Positions 17,224 to 24,645 of a DNA stretch of 64,000 nucleotides are shown here, piece after piece. Every line of letters starts with the position of its first letter. Within the stretch, counting starts at the first letter, position 1. A program made the position numbers and the translations under genes. A model generated the notes under the pieces. It was given only the letters and a program-made list of their open reading frames with translations. It had not been told where the DNA came from and made no database searches. The stretch covers positions 20,664 to 84,663 of the forward strand of contig JALHQZ010000011.1 in the NCBI GenBank assembly GCA_022841705.1. The letters run 5' to 3'. The stretch is from Pirellulales bacterium. GTDB taxonomy: Bacteria > Planctomycetota > Planctomycetia > Pirellulales > Lacipirellulaceae.

Positions 17224-18639
17224 TTGAGCGGCCCAACGGCAGGACATCCGTCTGATCATCAGGTCAGCATGACGTATCTCTATCGCATCACCATGGTGGC
17301 TGCCGTCGGCGGCTTCCTGTTTGGCTACGATCTCTCGTTGATTTCTGGCGCCATTATCTTTCTGAAGGAAGAGTTTGCCCTCTCACCCTTCTGGGTGGGA
17401 ATGGTGACGGGCAGCGCGATTCTCGGCTGCCCGTTCGGACCGCTCGCCGGCTTGTGGTTCGCCGACACGATTGGCCGCAAGAGATCGCTCATCTTGTCTG
17501 CGCTCCTTTTTCTAGCTTCAACGGTAGGTTGCGCTCTGGCCCCGTCGGTGCTTCAGCTCATAATCTGGCGATTCGTGGGGGGGATGGGGGTTGGACTCGC
17601 CTCGACGGTCTCACCGATGTACATCGCCGAAATTTCGCCCCCGCACTTGCGCGGTCGGCTGGTGGTGATCAACCAACTGGCGATCGTGATCGGGCTTTCC
17701 ATGTCCGTGCTGGTAACCTATTTCTTGTCGTTCGGGGAGCACTGGCGCTGGATGTTCGCCTCCCAAGGCGTTCCAGTTGCGGCGCTCTTTCTGGGGTTGC
17801 TCTTCGTGCCGGATAGTCCGCGTTGGCTCGCCATGGTGGGCCGTTCCGACGATGCCCTGGCGGTGCTCTCCCGAATCAACGGCGCTTCGCATGCTCGGCG
17901 GGAACTTACCGAAATTCAAGCCGAGCTGGGAACCGACGAGGGCTCGTTCCGCGATCTCCTGCGCCCCGGAGTCCGTTTCGCGGTGCTCATCGGCGTCATG
18001 TTGATGGTCTTCTCCCAGATCAACGGGGTCAACATGATTTTGCTCTACACCCCTACGCTCTTTATGGAAGCCGGCATTACAAATGCTCCCGACGCCATTC
18101 TCAACAGCGTCATTATCGATGTCTGGATCACCATCTGCACCGTGGTTGCATTTTGGCTGACACGCTCGTTTGGCCGTCGGCCAATCTTGATCGCGGGCAC
18201 GATCGGGATGGCGCTCGGTCATCTGATGATGTACCTCAATTTCGCCTATAAACTGCCGCTCGGGCTGACCTTGGCCGCAATGTTCATTCCCACCGGCGCT
18301 TTCACACTGACGCTTGCGCCGTTGAGCTGGGTGGTCGTCACCGAGATCTATCCAAATCGAATCCGGGGCAAAGCGATGTCGATTGCAACCTGTGCGATGT
18401 TTGCGGCGTCGTTTGCGACCGTCAACGTTTTTCCCGTGCTAACCGATTGGTTCAATCGCAACTACGGTCACCCCGGAGGCACCTTCTTGATCTTCCTGGT
18501 CGTGTGCCTCTCTTGTTCCTTCTTCGTCTGGCGAATGATCCCCGAAACGAAGGATCGAACATTGGAAGAAATTGGCCAACAGTGGCTTGCGAGCGGCGCC
18601 GAGCCCCTGTCGCTACAGGGAGCGGAAAGCCCGCTCTGA
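17224..18639 (+). CDS. MFS transporter, sugar porter family
   Basis: A 12-helix inner-membrane transporter of 471 residues. It carries sugar-porter signatures: G-F-L-F-G-Y-D in helix 1, D-x-x-G-R-K-R (F-A-D-T-I-G-R-K-R), P-D-S-P-R-W-L before the central loop, F-G-R-R-P-I in the second half, and P-E-T-K-D-R-T-L-E-E-I at the end. The start is a TTG at 17224 with an excellent GAGGAG six bases upstream; an ATG at 17269 would cut the N-terminus but has no RBS. It likely imports the sugar released by the exported hydrolases, probably with protons. Confidence 0.93.
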   Translation: MSGPTAGHPSDHQVSMTYLYRITMVAAVGGFLFGYDLSLISGAIIFLKEEFALSPFWVGMVTGSAILGCPFGPLAGLWFADTIGRKRSLILSALLFLASTVGCALAPSVLQLIIWRFVGGMGVGLASTVSPMYIAEISPPHLRGRLVVINQLAIVIGLSMSVLVTYFLSFGEHWRWMFASQGVPVAALFLGLLFVPDSPRWLAMVGRSDDALAVLSRINGASHARRELTEIQAELGTDEGSFRDLLRPGVRFAVLIGVMLMVFSQINGVNMILLYTPTLFMEAGITNAPDAILNSVIIDVWITICTVVAFWLTRSFGRRPILIAGTIGMALGHLMMYLNFAYKLPLGLTLAAMFIPTGAFTLTLAPLSWVVVTEIYPNRIRGKAMSIATCAMFAASFATVNVFPVLTDWFNRNYGHPGGTFLIFLVVCLSCSFFVWRMIPETKDRTLEEIGQQWLASGAEPLSLQGAESPL

Positions 18640-18712
18640 CATTAACGGGCCAATCGATACTCCACTACTGCTTCACTCTCCGGTCCCCTAGTCTCGCATC
18701 CTCACGATCGAT

Positions 18713-19543
18713 ATGTCTGTGCTCCCGCGTCTGAATCGGTTGTTCGCCAGTGACGGCAAATGTTTGAATGTCGCCGTCGATCACGGCTTCTTCAACGAGT
18801 GGCAGTTTCTCTCCGGCATTGAACACATGCCCGAGGTCGTGCAGACCTTAATTCGGGCTCGGCCCGACGCGATCCAGTTGACGGTTGGTCAGTCTCGGCA
18901 TTTGCAAGCGGTTCCTGGTGGAGCGAAGCCGGCGCTGGTACTCCGCACCGATGTCGCCAACGTTTATGGCAAAAAATTGCCGCGAACCTTGTTTAGTCAA
19001 CTCATCGACAACGCGGTCGAGCAGGCGTTGGCGGTGGATGCAGCGTGTGTGGTCGTGAATCTCTTGTTGATTCCGAACGAGCCGGAGATTCACCTGCAAT
19101 GCGTGCAGAACATTTGCCAACTCAAGCCTGTTTGTGAGCGGTTTGGCATGCCGCTGATGATCGAGCCCTTGGTCATGCAGACGAACAGCGCGGCTGGCGG
19201 GTACATGGTCGATGGCGACTTGCAAAAAATTGTTCCGCTGGTCCGCCAGGCTGCTGAGTTAGGGGCCGACATTATCAAAGCCGATCCCTGCGACAAGCTG
19301 GAGGAATATCACCAAGTCGTGCGTGCAGCGTCTGGTTCTCCGGTGCTTCCTCGCGGCGGCGGAAAAGTCGCGGATCATGAGCTCATGCTTCGCACCAAGA
19401 TGCTGATGGACCAAGGCGCTGCCGGAATTGTGTACGGCCGAAACATCATTCAATGCGCTCATCCTGATCGGATGGTTAAGGCATTAATGGCGATTGTCCA
19501 TGGCAATGCTAGCACCGAGGAAGCACTCGCGATTCTGAGTTGA
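18713..19543 (+). CDS. Class I aldolase of the DhnA/LsrF/FbaB type
   Basis: 276 residues, similar to the DeoC/FbaB superfamily of Schiff-base aldolases. Motifs are N-V-A-V-D-H-G-F-F near the N-terminus, R-T-D-V-A-N-V-Y-G, the Schiff-base lysine in A-D-I-I-K-A-D-P, P-R-G-G-G-K-V and G-A-A-G-I-V-Y-G-R-N-I at the phosphate site. The last two fit archaeal-type FBP aldolase, LsrF and similar enzymes. It probably cleaves the ketose phosphate produced by the FGGY kinase. An LsrF-like thiolase role is an alternative, since LsrK is also an FGGY kinase, but no other lsr gene is present. It is convergent with the alcohol dehydrogenase gene. Confidence 0.87.
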   Translation: MSVLPRLNRLFASDGKCLNVAVDHGFFNEWQFLSGIEHMPEVVQTLIRARPDAIQLTVGQSRHLQAVPGGAKPALVLRTDVANVYGKKLPRTLFSQLIDNAVEQALAVDAACVVVNLLLIPNEPEIHLQCVQNICQLKPVCERFGMPLMIEPLVMQTNSAAGGYMVDGDLQKIVPLVRQAAELGADIIKADPCDKLEEYHQVVRAASGSPVLPRGGGKVADHELMLRTKMLMDQGAAGIVYGRNIIQCAHPDRMVKALMAIVHGNASTEEALAILS

Positions 19544-19596
19544 TGAACCCAAGGTTCGTCGCGCTGACGCCCCTTGTTTGCTGCATCTCAACGACC

Positions 19597-20781
19597 TCAC
19601 CAGGCGCGGCGATAAAGCTCGACGATCTCCGCTTGAGTCGGGACGCGGGGATTATTCTGTGGACTGCCCGAGGCGAGAGCGGCGTCGGCCATCTCCTCGC
19701 ACTTGCCCATAAACTCTCCCTGCGTGACGCCGACGACGTCTCGAAGCCGCCCGACGCCGAGACGTCGGTTCTGTTCATCCAGGTAGCTTAGCAGGGCGTG
19801 CCCGGCCGCCTCGTCGTTCCCCGGGCCGGCGACGCCGAGGATTCGCGCCGCTTCAGCGTACCTCGCCGCCGCCCCCGACAACGAATATCGAGTTACCTCG
19901 GGCAGCAGCACCGCGTTCGATAGCCCGTGCGGGACGTGGAAATTCGCTCCGATCGGTCGACTCATTCCGTGTACGAGTGCAACGCTGCTGTTCGAGAAAG
20001 CCAAGCCGCCATGCGTAGCGGCCAACATCATGCCGGCGCGCGCTTCTCGATTGTCTGGCTCGCGGTACGCGGTATCCAAATGGCGGGCAGTCAAGCGGAG
20101 GCAACTCACGGCGTACAAGTCGGCCCAAGGGTTAGCTTTTCGCGAAACGAAAGCTTCTAACCCGTGCGTCATCGTGTCGATCCCGACATGCGCGGTCAGG
20201 GACGGCGGCATCGAGAGCGAAAGTTCGTAGTCGACGATCGCCGTCGTCGCCATGAAACTCTTGTCGAGCATCATCATTTTCACGGAACGCTCTTCGTCCG
20301 TGATCACAGTGACACGTGTCGCTTCGCTCCCCGTCCCAGCCGTCGTTGGGACAAGAATCAATGGGGCTCCGGGACGCGGCACCTGATCGTAGCCAGCATA
20401 TTGCGCGAGCGGCGGTTCGTTGGCGGCCAGCACGGCGATCGCCTTGGCCGCGTCCATCGGACTGCCCCCTCCTAACCCGACCAGCAAGTCGCCGTCCAGT
20501 CGGCGCAGCGCCGCGAGACCCTGCATCACATTGTCGATCGTGGGATCGGGCTGCACATCGCAAAATTCCGCGGCATGAACTCCGGCATCGGCGAAGAGCC
20601 GCACGAAGCGGTCCAGTAAACCGCACTCGGCGAGACGGCGGTCGGCCACGATCAGGACGCGGCGGGCCCCGAGACTTTTCGCCTCGGCGGCAAGTTGGCC
20701 GCTTGCCCCTGCGCCAACGACAATCTTCCGGGGCGACCAAAAACTGCTTGGCGGGGTTAATGTCACGAGGGGAGCGTCCAT
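19597..20781 (-). CDS. Iron-containing alcohol dehydrogenase
   Basis: 394 residues of group III alcohol dehydrogenase. The N-terminal NAD(P) domain has G-L-G-G-G-S-P-M-D-A-A-K. Metal ligands are visible as the Asp of H-V-G-I-D-T-M-T-H, the His of that block, and the His residues in L-V-H-G-M-S-R-P and F-H-V-P-H-G-L-S-N-A. In FucO-type pathways such enzymes reduce lactaldehyde or glycolaldehyde formed by an aldolase. Here that would be the product of the convergent aldolase gene. Its upstream region carries the 18-bp operator at 20841, linking it to the locus. Confidence 0.93.
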   Translation of the reverse strand: MDAPLVTLTPPSSFWSPRKIVVGAGASGQLAAEAKSLGARRVLIVADRRLAECGLLDRFVRLFADAGVHAAEFCDVQPDPTIDNVMQGLAALRRLDGDLLVGLGGGSPMDAAKAIAVLAANEPPLAQYAGYDQVPRPGAPLILVPTTAGTGSEATRVTVITDEERSVKMMMLDKSFMATTAIVDYELSLSMPPSLTAHVGIDTMTHGLEAFVSRKANPWADLYAVSCLRLTARHLDTAYREPDNREARAGMMLAATHGGLAFSNSSVALVHGMSRPIGANFHVPHGLSNAVLLPEVTRYSLSGAAARYAEAARILGVAGPGNDEAAGHALLSYLDEQNRRLGVGRLRDVVGVTQGEFMGKCEEMADAALASGSPQNNPRVPTQAEIVELYRRAW

Positions 20782-20840
20782 TCGAGGAGCGAGTGGCCAA
20801 GCGGCGGATTAGCGGCGAGCCGTCTCAATCATCACGATCT

Positions 20841-20858
20841 TGTTCAAATCGAACATAA
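20841..20858. promoter_or_regulatory. 18-bp dyad operator upstream of the iron alcohol dehydrogenase
   Basis: Read on the minus strand the site is TTATGTTCGATTTGAACA, with inverted arms TGTTCG and TGAACA (one mismatch). It lies 60 bp before the start at 20781 and has the same length and arms as the sites at 11665 and 13188. Likely target of the DeoR-type regulator at 576. Confidence 0.55.
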
Positions 20859-20957
20859 TGTACCACATTCAAGAAGCCAAGTGAGCCGGAAGTGCGAACC
20901 TCAGGTGCGACAACAACCCATCCGGATCGACTCGCCAGCCAACCCGACCACAGCGCT

Positions 20958-21080
20958 GGCAAACGGAAGTTTCTGGGGTCTACATTCACGACGCAGCGCA
21001 AGCGGAGCATCGCGCCCGAGTCCAGGGCGAAGTTCAAGCAGCGAATCCGCGAACTGACGAAACGTAATCAGAGAGTCACC
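20958..21080 (+). pseudogene. Remnant of a group II intron reverse transcriptase/maturase
   Basis: A 40-codon stretch reads G-K-R-K-F-L-G-S-T-F-T, then R-S-I-A-P-E-S, then F-K-Q-R-I-R-E-L-T-K-R-N. This is the junction between the thumb and maturase X region of bacterial group II intron proteins (usual form F-L-G-F-x-F ... I-A-P-x-x ... F-K-x-R-I-R-E-L-T-R-R). No other part of the protein is present on either side, and the frame then runs into unrelated sequence. No intron domain V was spotted nearby. It is a decayed insertion. Confidence 0.6.
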
Positions 21081-21114
21081 TGGCTCTGCGGTCTAGTCTA
21101 TACGGTTGCGCTCA

Positions 21115-21146
21115 ACTGCGGATGCTGATGTGATGTAGCCCAACAA
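21115..21146 (+). repeat. 32-bp leader-like repeat, copy 1
   Basis: The block beginning ACTGCGGATGCTGATGTG and ending CAACAA matches the block at 21666-21697 at 27 of 32 positions. Each copy lies about 150-190 bp upstream of a small ORF (21294 and 21856), and each is followed by GC-rich hairpin-prone sequence with a T-run. Could be a leader RNA or the end of a lost element. Confidence 0.45.
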
Positions 21147-21293
21147 CAGGGAATCATCGCGAGCGTGACTGCGGTCGCCCCGCGACCCCCCGTGGTGGCC
21201 ATCACTAGCACCCTGCCGCTCAGCGGCTCGTTGTGAGCTGCCGCGGCTTTTTATTCCCGGCGTAATTTCGCCAACCGACAAAGGATTAGAACG

Positions 21294-21500
21294 ATGCGTG
21301 ATTTTGACAAGGTGTTCATGACGTATGCCTGGAACGACGAGCCGTCTCTGGCAACTCGCCCCACGGTAGAAACAATCGCAGCGCAGCGGAATAGCGAGGC
21401 GGCTGCGCGGCAAGGCGATCGGCCTGCCCCCGAACGGGCGGACGACATTCGAAGCCAAACTGAGAACCCGGCTTCGAAGACTTCTACGGGGAGCGGATGA
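21294..21500 (+). CDS. Small hypothetical protein (68 aa)
   Basis: A 68-residue, hydrophilic, low-complexity product with no recognised domain. It has a modest RBS (AAGGATTAG) before the ATG. It follows the first leader-like repeat. Coding is plausible because the RBS and placement resemble those of the ORF at 21856, but codon content gives no strong signal. Uncertain. Confidence 0.35.
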   Translation: MRDFDKVFMTYAWNDEPSLATRPTVETIAAQRNSEAAARQGDRPAPERADDIRSQTENPASKTSTGSG

Positions 21501-21665
21501 TGTCCGACCTTCCACAGCGACTTCCGCTCGGGAGTGCTGTGGATTCTTTTTCGTTGGCGTCAGCTTACTGTGGAAAATGGCGGCAGAAATTCGACCGCTG
21601 ATTTCCCACGAACATTTTGTCCGCGTTGTCTGATTGTTGTTGCGCGGATTACTTCCAAGCGCTCT

Positions 21666-21697
21666 ACTGCGGGTGCTGAGGTGTTGTAGGACAACAA
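21666..21697 (+). repeat. 32-bp leader-like repeat, copy 2
   Basis: Second copy of the block at 21115-21146 (five mismatches). Here GTTGT-AGG-ACAAC forms a small hairpin that copy 1 does not keep. The following 150 bp hold CTGTGA...TCACAG and GGGGC-TTTT-GCCCC hairpins before the ORF at 21856. Confidence 0.45.
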
Positions 21698-21855
21698 GCG
21701 GTGGTTCCGGCACGTTTCGTTGGCTTGCACCCGGCAGAGTCGTAGCCCATTTTAGTGTCTTACACTCCCCGCGTTTATTTCCCGTCGGGCTGTGAACATG
21801 AATTTCACAGTGGCAACCGTTTGACCGGGGCTTTTGCCCCCTTGCTTTGAGGCCT

Positions 21856-22113
21856 ATGAAAACGATGAGTACTCAACCGAAACCCAAGCGATCCACCCGT
21901 CGCCCGGCTAAGCCCAAGCTTTACAGCGGGATCATTACAGAAGAAGTATTGGCACTCGAGCGGGCCGGTGTGATTACGTTCAGCATCCCCGCATCAGAAG
22001 AGCGGGATGAGAAAGTGCCTCCCGTCGATCCAGACTTCATTCGCCGGTTCCTCCGCAAACAGTCCTCGACGTCTCCGGAACCCAGGGCCGCGTTGGCGTC
22101 CAGCGAACACTGA
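21856..22113 (+). CDS. Small basic hypothetical protein (85 aa)
   Basis: 85 residues with a Lys/Arg/Pro-rich N-terminal third (T-Q-P-K-P-K-R-S-T-R-R-P-A-K-P-K), then an amphipathic part with E-E-V-L-A-L-E-R-A-G-V and D-P-D-F-I-R-R-F-L-R. It might bind nucleic acid or be a small toxin- or antitoxin-like protein, but no family is recognised. The ATG at 21856 is chosen; a TTG at 21847 is in frame. It is the last plus-strand ORF before the TspO/CIA30 pair. Confidence 0.5.
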   Translation: MKTMSTQPKPKRSTRRPAKPKLYSGIITEEVLALERAGVITFSIPASEERDEKVPPVDPDFIRRFLRKQSSTSPEPRAALASSEH

Positions 22114-22222
22114 ATCCACATCGTCCGGCAAGTACGATCACTGTGGAGAAGCTCGACAAGTCGGGTCGTTCAGCAACCAAGATATCATCCTTCTGAGAAT
22201 TGCCGCTGAACCATTTCCCCGC

Positions 22223-22798
22223 TCACTGACCCGTCCGCTCCACCTTGATCGACTTGATTTCCAGCTTGAATGGCCCGGCCTTTTTGTCGCTCAACATGAA
22301 ACCCAGGGAATTGATTTCCTTGGGGTCTACCGGCCCAGCATCCTTGACGACCCTGCCAAACGAAGTCGCCTCGAATTTGTCGAGCGGGACTTTGACCTCG
22401 ATCCATTCGTCCTTCTTCGTTGGCACCGTGGCTCGATACGAGAAGGCGATCAGCGGCTTGTTGAGGTAGAGGTTCAGCAGATATTCCCGGCCATCGCCAC
22501 GAACTTTGGCGACCACGGTAGCACCTTTTTCAAAGCCGAGCTTTTGGGCCTTCGTGCGTACCGAGGCGAAACCGCCGTTGTTCTCCAGCGACAGCGTGCC
22601 GAAGAACTCCAGGGTCTTCTTGTCAGTGATCTTGAACTTGCCCTCGGAAACGCCGCCCATCACGCCGTCATTGACGTTCTGCCAGTCCTTCGCAGCGTCC
22701 GCTCCGCTGAAGTCGAACAAGGTTTGCGGCATGTCTTCGGCCATGACGAACGACCCCATCAGGATCAACAGGGGCAACGCCAGCATTTTATGGATCAT
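22223..22798 (-). CDS. CIA30-domain secreted protein
   Basis: 191 residues: a signal peptide (M-L-A-L-P-L-L-I-L-M-G-S-F-V-M-A) followed by a CIA30 (complex I intermediate-associated 30) beta-sandwich. Diagnostic parts are D-W-Q-N-V-N-D-G-V-M-G-G-V-S-E-G, F-F-G-T-L-S-L-E-N-N-G-G-F-A-S-V-R and a final G-F-M-L-S-D-K-K-A-G-P-F-K-L-E-I. The family is a galactose-binding-like fold; bacterial secreted versions have no firm role. Its ATG overlaps the tspO stop (ATGA), so translation is coupled. A longer open frame upstream (to 23206) is antisense-like noise across tspO. Confidence 0.85.
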   Translation of the reverse strand: MIHKMLALPLLILMGSFVMAEDMPQTLFDFSGADAAKDWQNVNDGVMGGVSEGKFKITDKKTLEFFGTLSLENNGGFASVRTKAQKLGFEKGATVVAKVRGDGREYLLNLYLNKPLIAFSYRATVPTKKDEWIEVKVPLDKFEATSFGRVVKDAGPVDPKEINSLGFMLSDKKAGPFKLEIKSIKVERTGQ

Positions 22799-23199
22799 GA
22801 TCGTCCCCAATTCAGCACCGTGATCGACAGTTGCAGCACCGTCGCTAATGACACCCAGATGAAGTACGGCGCCTGGGCCACGGCCACCCAGCGGTAGTGT
22901 CGCCAGACGACGACCATCATCCAGATGATCGTGACCCACACGATCAGAATATCCACCGCCGCCAGCGGCAGATTCCGCATCCCGAACTGGATGGGCGTGA
23001 AGATCAGGTTCGCCACGAGATTGATGGCGAACGGCAACGCCACCTGCCAACCGACCTTGCCTCGAAACATCTGCACGAACACGAACCCGAAGCTGACAAG
23101 AATGATTGGGTAGAGAATCTGCCAGATCAGCCCAATGGTCGCCGGGGCGGGCGTCCAGGCGGGCTTCGCCAACGAGTTGTACCATTCGATCCAGGGCAT
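22795..23199 (-). CDS. tspO: TspO/MBR family membrane protein
   Basis: 134 residues with about four to five membrane helices. Family features are P-A-W-T-P-A-P near the N-terminus, I-L-Y-P-I-I-L-V-S-F-G, the N-L-V-A-N-L-I-F-T-P-I-Q-F-G region, and a C-terminal Y-F-I-W-V-S-L-A-T-V-L-Q. TspO proteins bind tetrapyrroles and are linked to oxidative-stress and porphyrin control. It is slightly shorter than the usual 150-160 residues. It overlaps the CIA30 gene by 4 bp. Confidence 0.9.
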   Translation of the reverse strand: MPWIEWYNSLAKPAWTPAPATIGLIWQILYPIILVSFGFVFVQMFRGKVGWQVALPFAINLVANLIFTPIQFGMRNLPLAAVDILIVWVTIIWMMVVVWRHYRWVAVAQAPYFIWVSLATVLQLSITVLNWGRS

Positions 23200-23334
23200 T
23201 TCGCAATCTACCTTCTTTCGTTCAGGCTGGTACTTGATCTGCGGCCTTCATGAGAGTGCGGCTACAATCGCCTGTCACCGTGCATTTCCAAAACCAGCCA
23301 GTGAAGGAGCGTGCATCATTGTCAGAAGCGTTAC

Positions 23335-23408
23335 AGTTCGCAAGTCATTACTACCTCAAGATGACCAAGCACGACCGGATGCCGCTACGGGTGGGGCAGG
23401 AGATCTGA
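23335..23408 (+). pseudogene. 3' remnant of an SRAP-like gene
   Basis: The frame reads A-S-H-Y-Y-L-K-M-T-K-H-D-R-M-P-L-R-V-G-Q-E-I then TGA. This matches the last 22 residues of the intact gene at 60890-61357 with few changes. Upstream sequence shows no similarity, so only the tail survives. It leads directly into repeat copy 1. Confidence 0.8.
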
Positions 23409-23775
23409 GCGGGGTGGGGGCGAATTAGTATGTTACTGTGTCGGCGGGATTGATGGCGGCCCAAGGCAGCGGTTCGCTGAGCGGTGACCCAATGAGGTTC
23501 GACAAAGTATCACCACGTAACCTTGCCAAGTATCTCTAGGGATACATTCCTAAGTATCTCTAGCGATACATACCCCATAAAAGCCAGAAGCACGGCGGCC
23601 CGTGGTGCTTCGCACCGGCCGCCGCAGAAATTGAAATCACTCAGCCACGGACCTTGCGGCTGCATCCGGCAGCATGCGCTGTGGAGCGCTCAGGCGGGCG
23701 CTCCCGCGCTCGGAGCCCTACTGACGGCTCCCTGGGCCTGATCGAGCTAATGCGCGTCAGCGGGGCGCTACCTCG
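23339..23775 (+). repeat. Structured dispersed repeat, copy 1
   Basis: This block aligns with 61291-61735 over more than 400 bp and its second half aligns with 24404-24645. Shared segments include GATGGCGGCCC, GCGGTTCGCTGAGCGGTGAC, a tandem pair of GTATC-N6-GATAC dyads, a hairpin built on GGTGC-TTC-GCACC with CGGCGGCC/GGCCGCCG outer arms, and a GCGCTC-rich tail. It begins within the SRAP-like gene remnant. Such a pattern fits a mobile or structured-RNA unit. Confidence 0.85.
23530..23569. repeat. Tandem pair of 16-bp dyads in repeat copy 1
   Basis: GTATCTCTAGGGATAC (23530-23545) and GTATCTCTAGCGATAC (23554-23569) lie 24 bp apart, each followed by ATTCC or ATACC. The equivalent pair in copy 3 keeps the arms while the centre changes. 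They may be protein-binding operators or RNA hairpins. Confidence 0.7.
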
Positions 23776-23905
23776 AACGCGCGACTTCAGGTTAGGATGC
23801 GCATGAGGTAAGCAGTCAACCAAACTGGTTGACGGTGGCCGGCCACTTCCAGCTCGGCATGAAATTCTTCTACTCTCAGCCGCTAACGCGATTGGAGCAT
23901 ACTCG

Positions 23906-24331
23906 ATGAGAGTCTTCATTCTTTCCACTACGCTCGCGGCGATGTTTGTCGTGGTCACTTCATCCGGCGGCGAAGCACAGGATCAGAAGCTTGACAAGTC
24001 CAAGAAACTGACCAGCAACCAGATGCTGATGCGCGACAAACTTGTGCATATGAATCGGGTTCTCGAGGGAATTACACTGGACAAGTTCGATCAGGTCGAA
24101 GCGAGCGGCAAGATGCTGCGCATGATCAGTCGCGCGACGTCTTGGCACATCGTTAATCCAACGGCGCAGTACAAACGAATAAGTACAAATTTCCAAGAAC
24201 AGGCTGCTGACCTGGAGCGGCATGCGAAGGAACAGAATATTGAGGCGGCCACCCTCGACCTGGTGCGGATGAACATCACCTGCACCCAGTGCCATCAACA
24301 CTTGCGGGAGGTTGCCGCTCGCCACAAGTAA
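23906..24331 (+). CDS. Monohaem cytochrome c'-like protein
   Basis: 141 residues with a signal peptide (S-T-T-L-A-A-M-F-V-V-V-T-S-S-G-G-E-A) and a single C-terminal haem motif C-T-Q-C-H (Cys126, Cys129, His130). Four predicted helices with the haem site in the last one are the hallmark of class II cytochromes c'. These periplasmic proteins bind NO or transfer electrons. It stands alone between two repeat copies, upstream of the nitrate/nitrite genes, where an NO-linked role is plausible. Confidence 0.8.
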   Translation: MRVFILSTTLAAMFVVVTSSGGEAQDQKLDKSKKLTSNQMLMRDKLVHMNRVLEGITLDKFDQVEASGKMLRMISRATSWHIVNPTAQYKRISTNFQEQAADLERHAKEQNIEAATLDLVRMNITCTQCHQHLREVAARHK

Positions 24332-24403
24332 GCGACGTCTTAACGATCCGCCGGCTTCATGACGACGGTTTTGATCGAATTTTGAGTCAGTTGCAACGCG
24401 ATG

Positions 24404-24645
24404 GCTGATACATACCCCTTAAAGGATAGAAGCACGGCTGCCGGCGGTGCTTCACACCGCGCGCCGCAGAAGTTGAACTTTTTCAGCCACCAACTTTGGG
24501 GTCACATCCGACAACATGCGCTGTGGGGCGCTCAGGCGGGCGCTCCCGCGCTCGGAGCCCTACTGACGGCTCCCTGGGCCTGATCGGGCAACTGCGCGTC
24601 AGTGAGGCGCTCTCGCGCTCACAGCGGGCAGGCAGCGAACGCGGT
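24404..24645 (+). repeat. Structured dispersed repeat, copy 2 (5'-truncated)
   Basis: Begins inside the second dyad (GATACATACCCC) and continues through the hairpin segment and the GCGCTC-rich tail, closer in sequence to copy 3 than to copy 1 (for example CAACTTTGGGGTCACATCCGA). The SRAP tail and first dyad are absent. The hairpin arms are partly changed (CGGC.GCCGGC against GCGCGCCG) while GGTGC-TTC-aCACC is retained. Confidence 0.8.

Noticed and set aside
19546..19558. GAACC-CAA-GGTTC hairpin between the aldolase and alcohol dehydrogenase genes as terminator
   Set aside because: Five-bp stem and no T-run on either side; too weak to call.
22223..23206. Single 327-aa minus-strand reading frame
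   Set aside because: Its first 136 codons run across tspO in another frame and look random; only the CIA30 part from 22798 is real.
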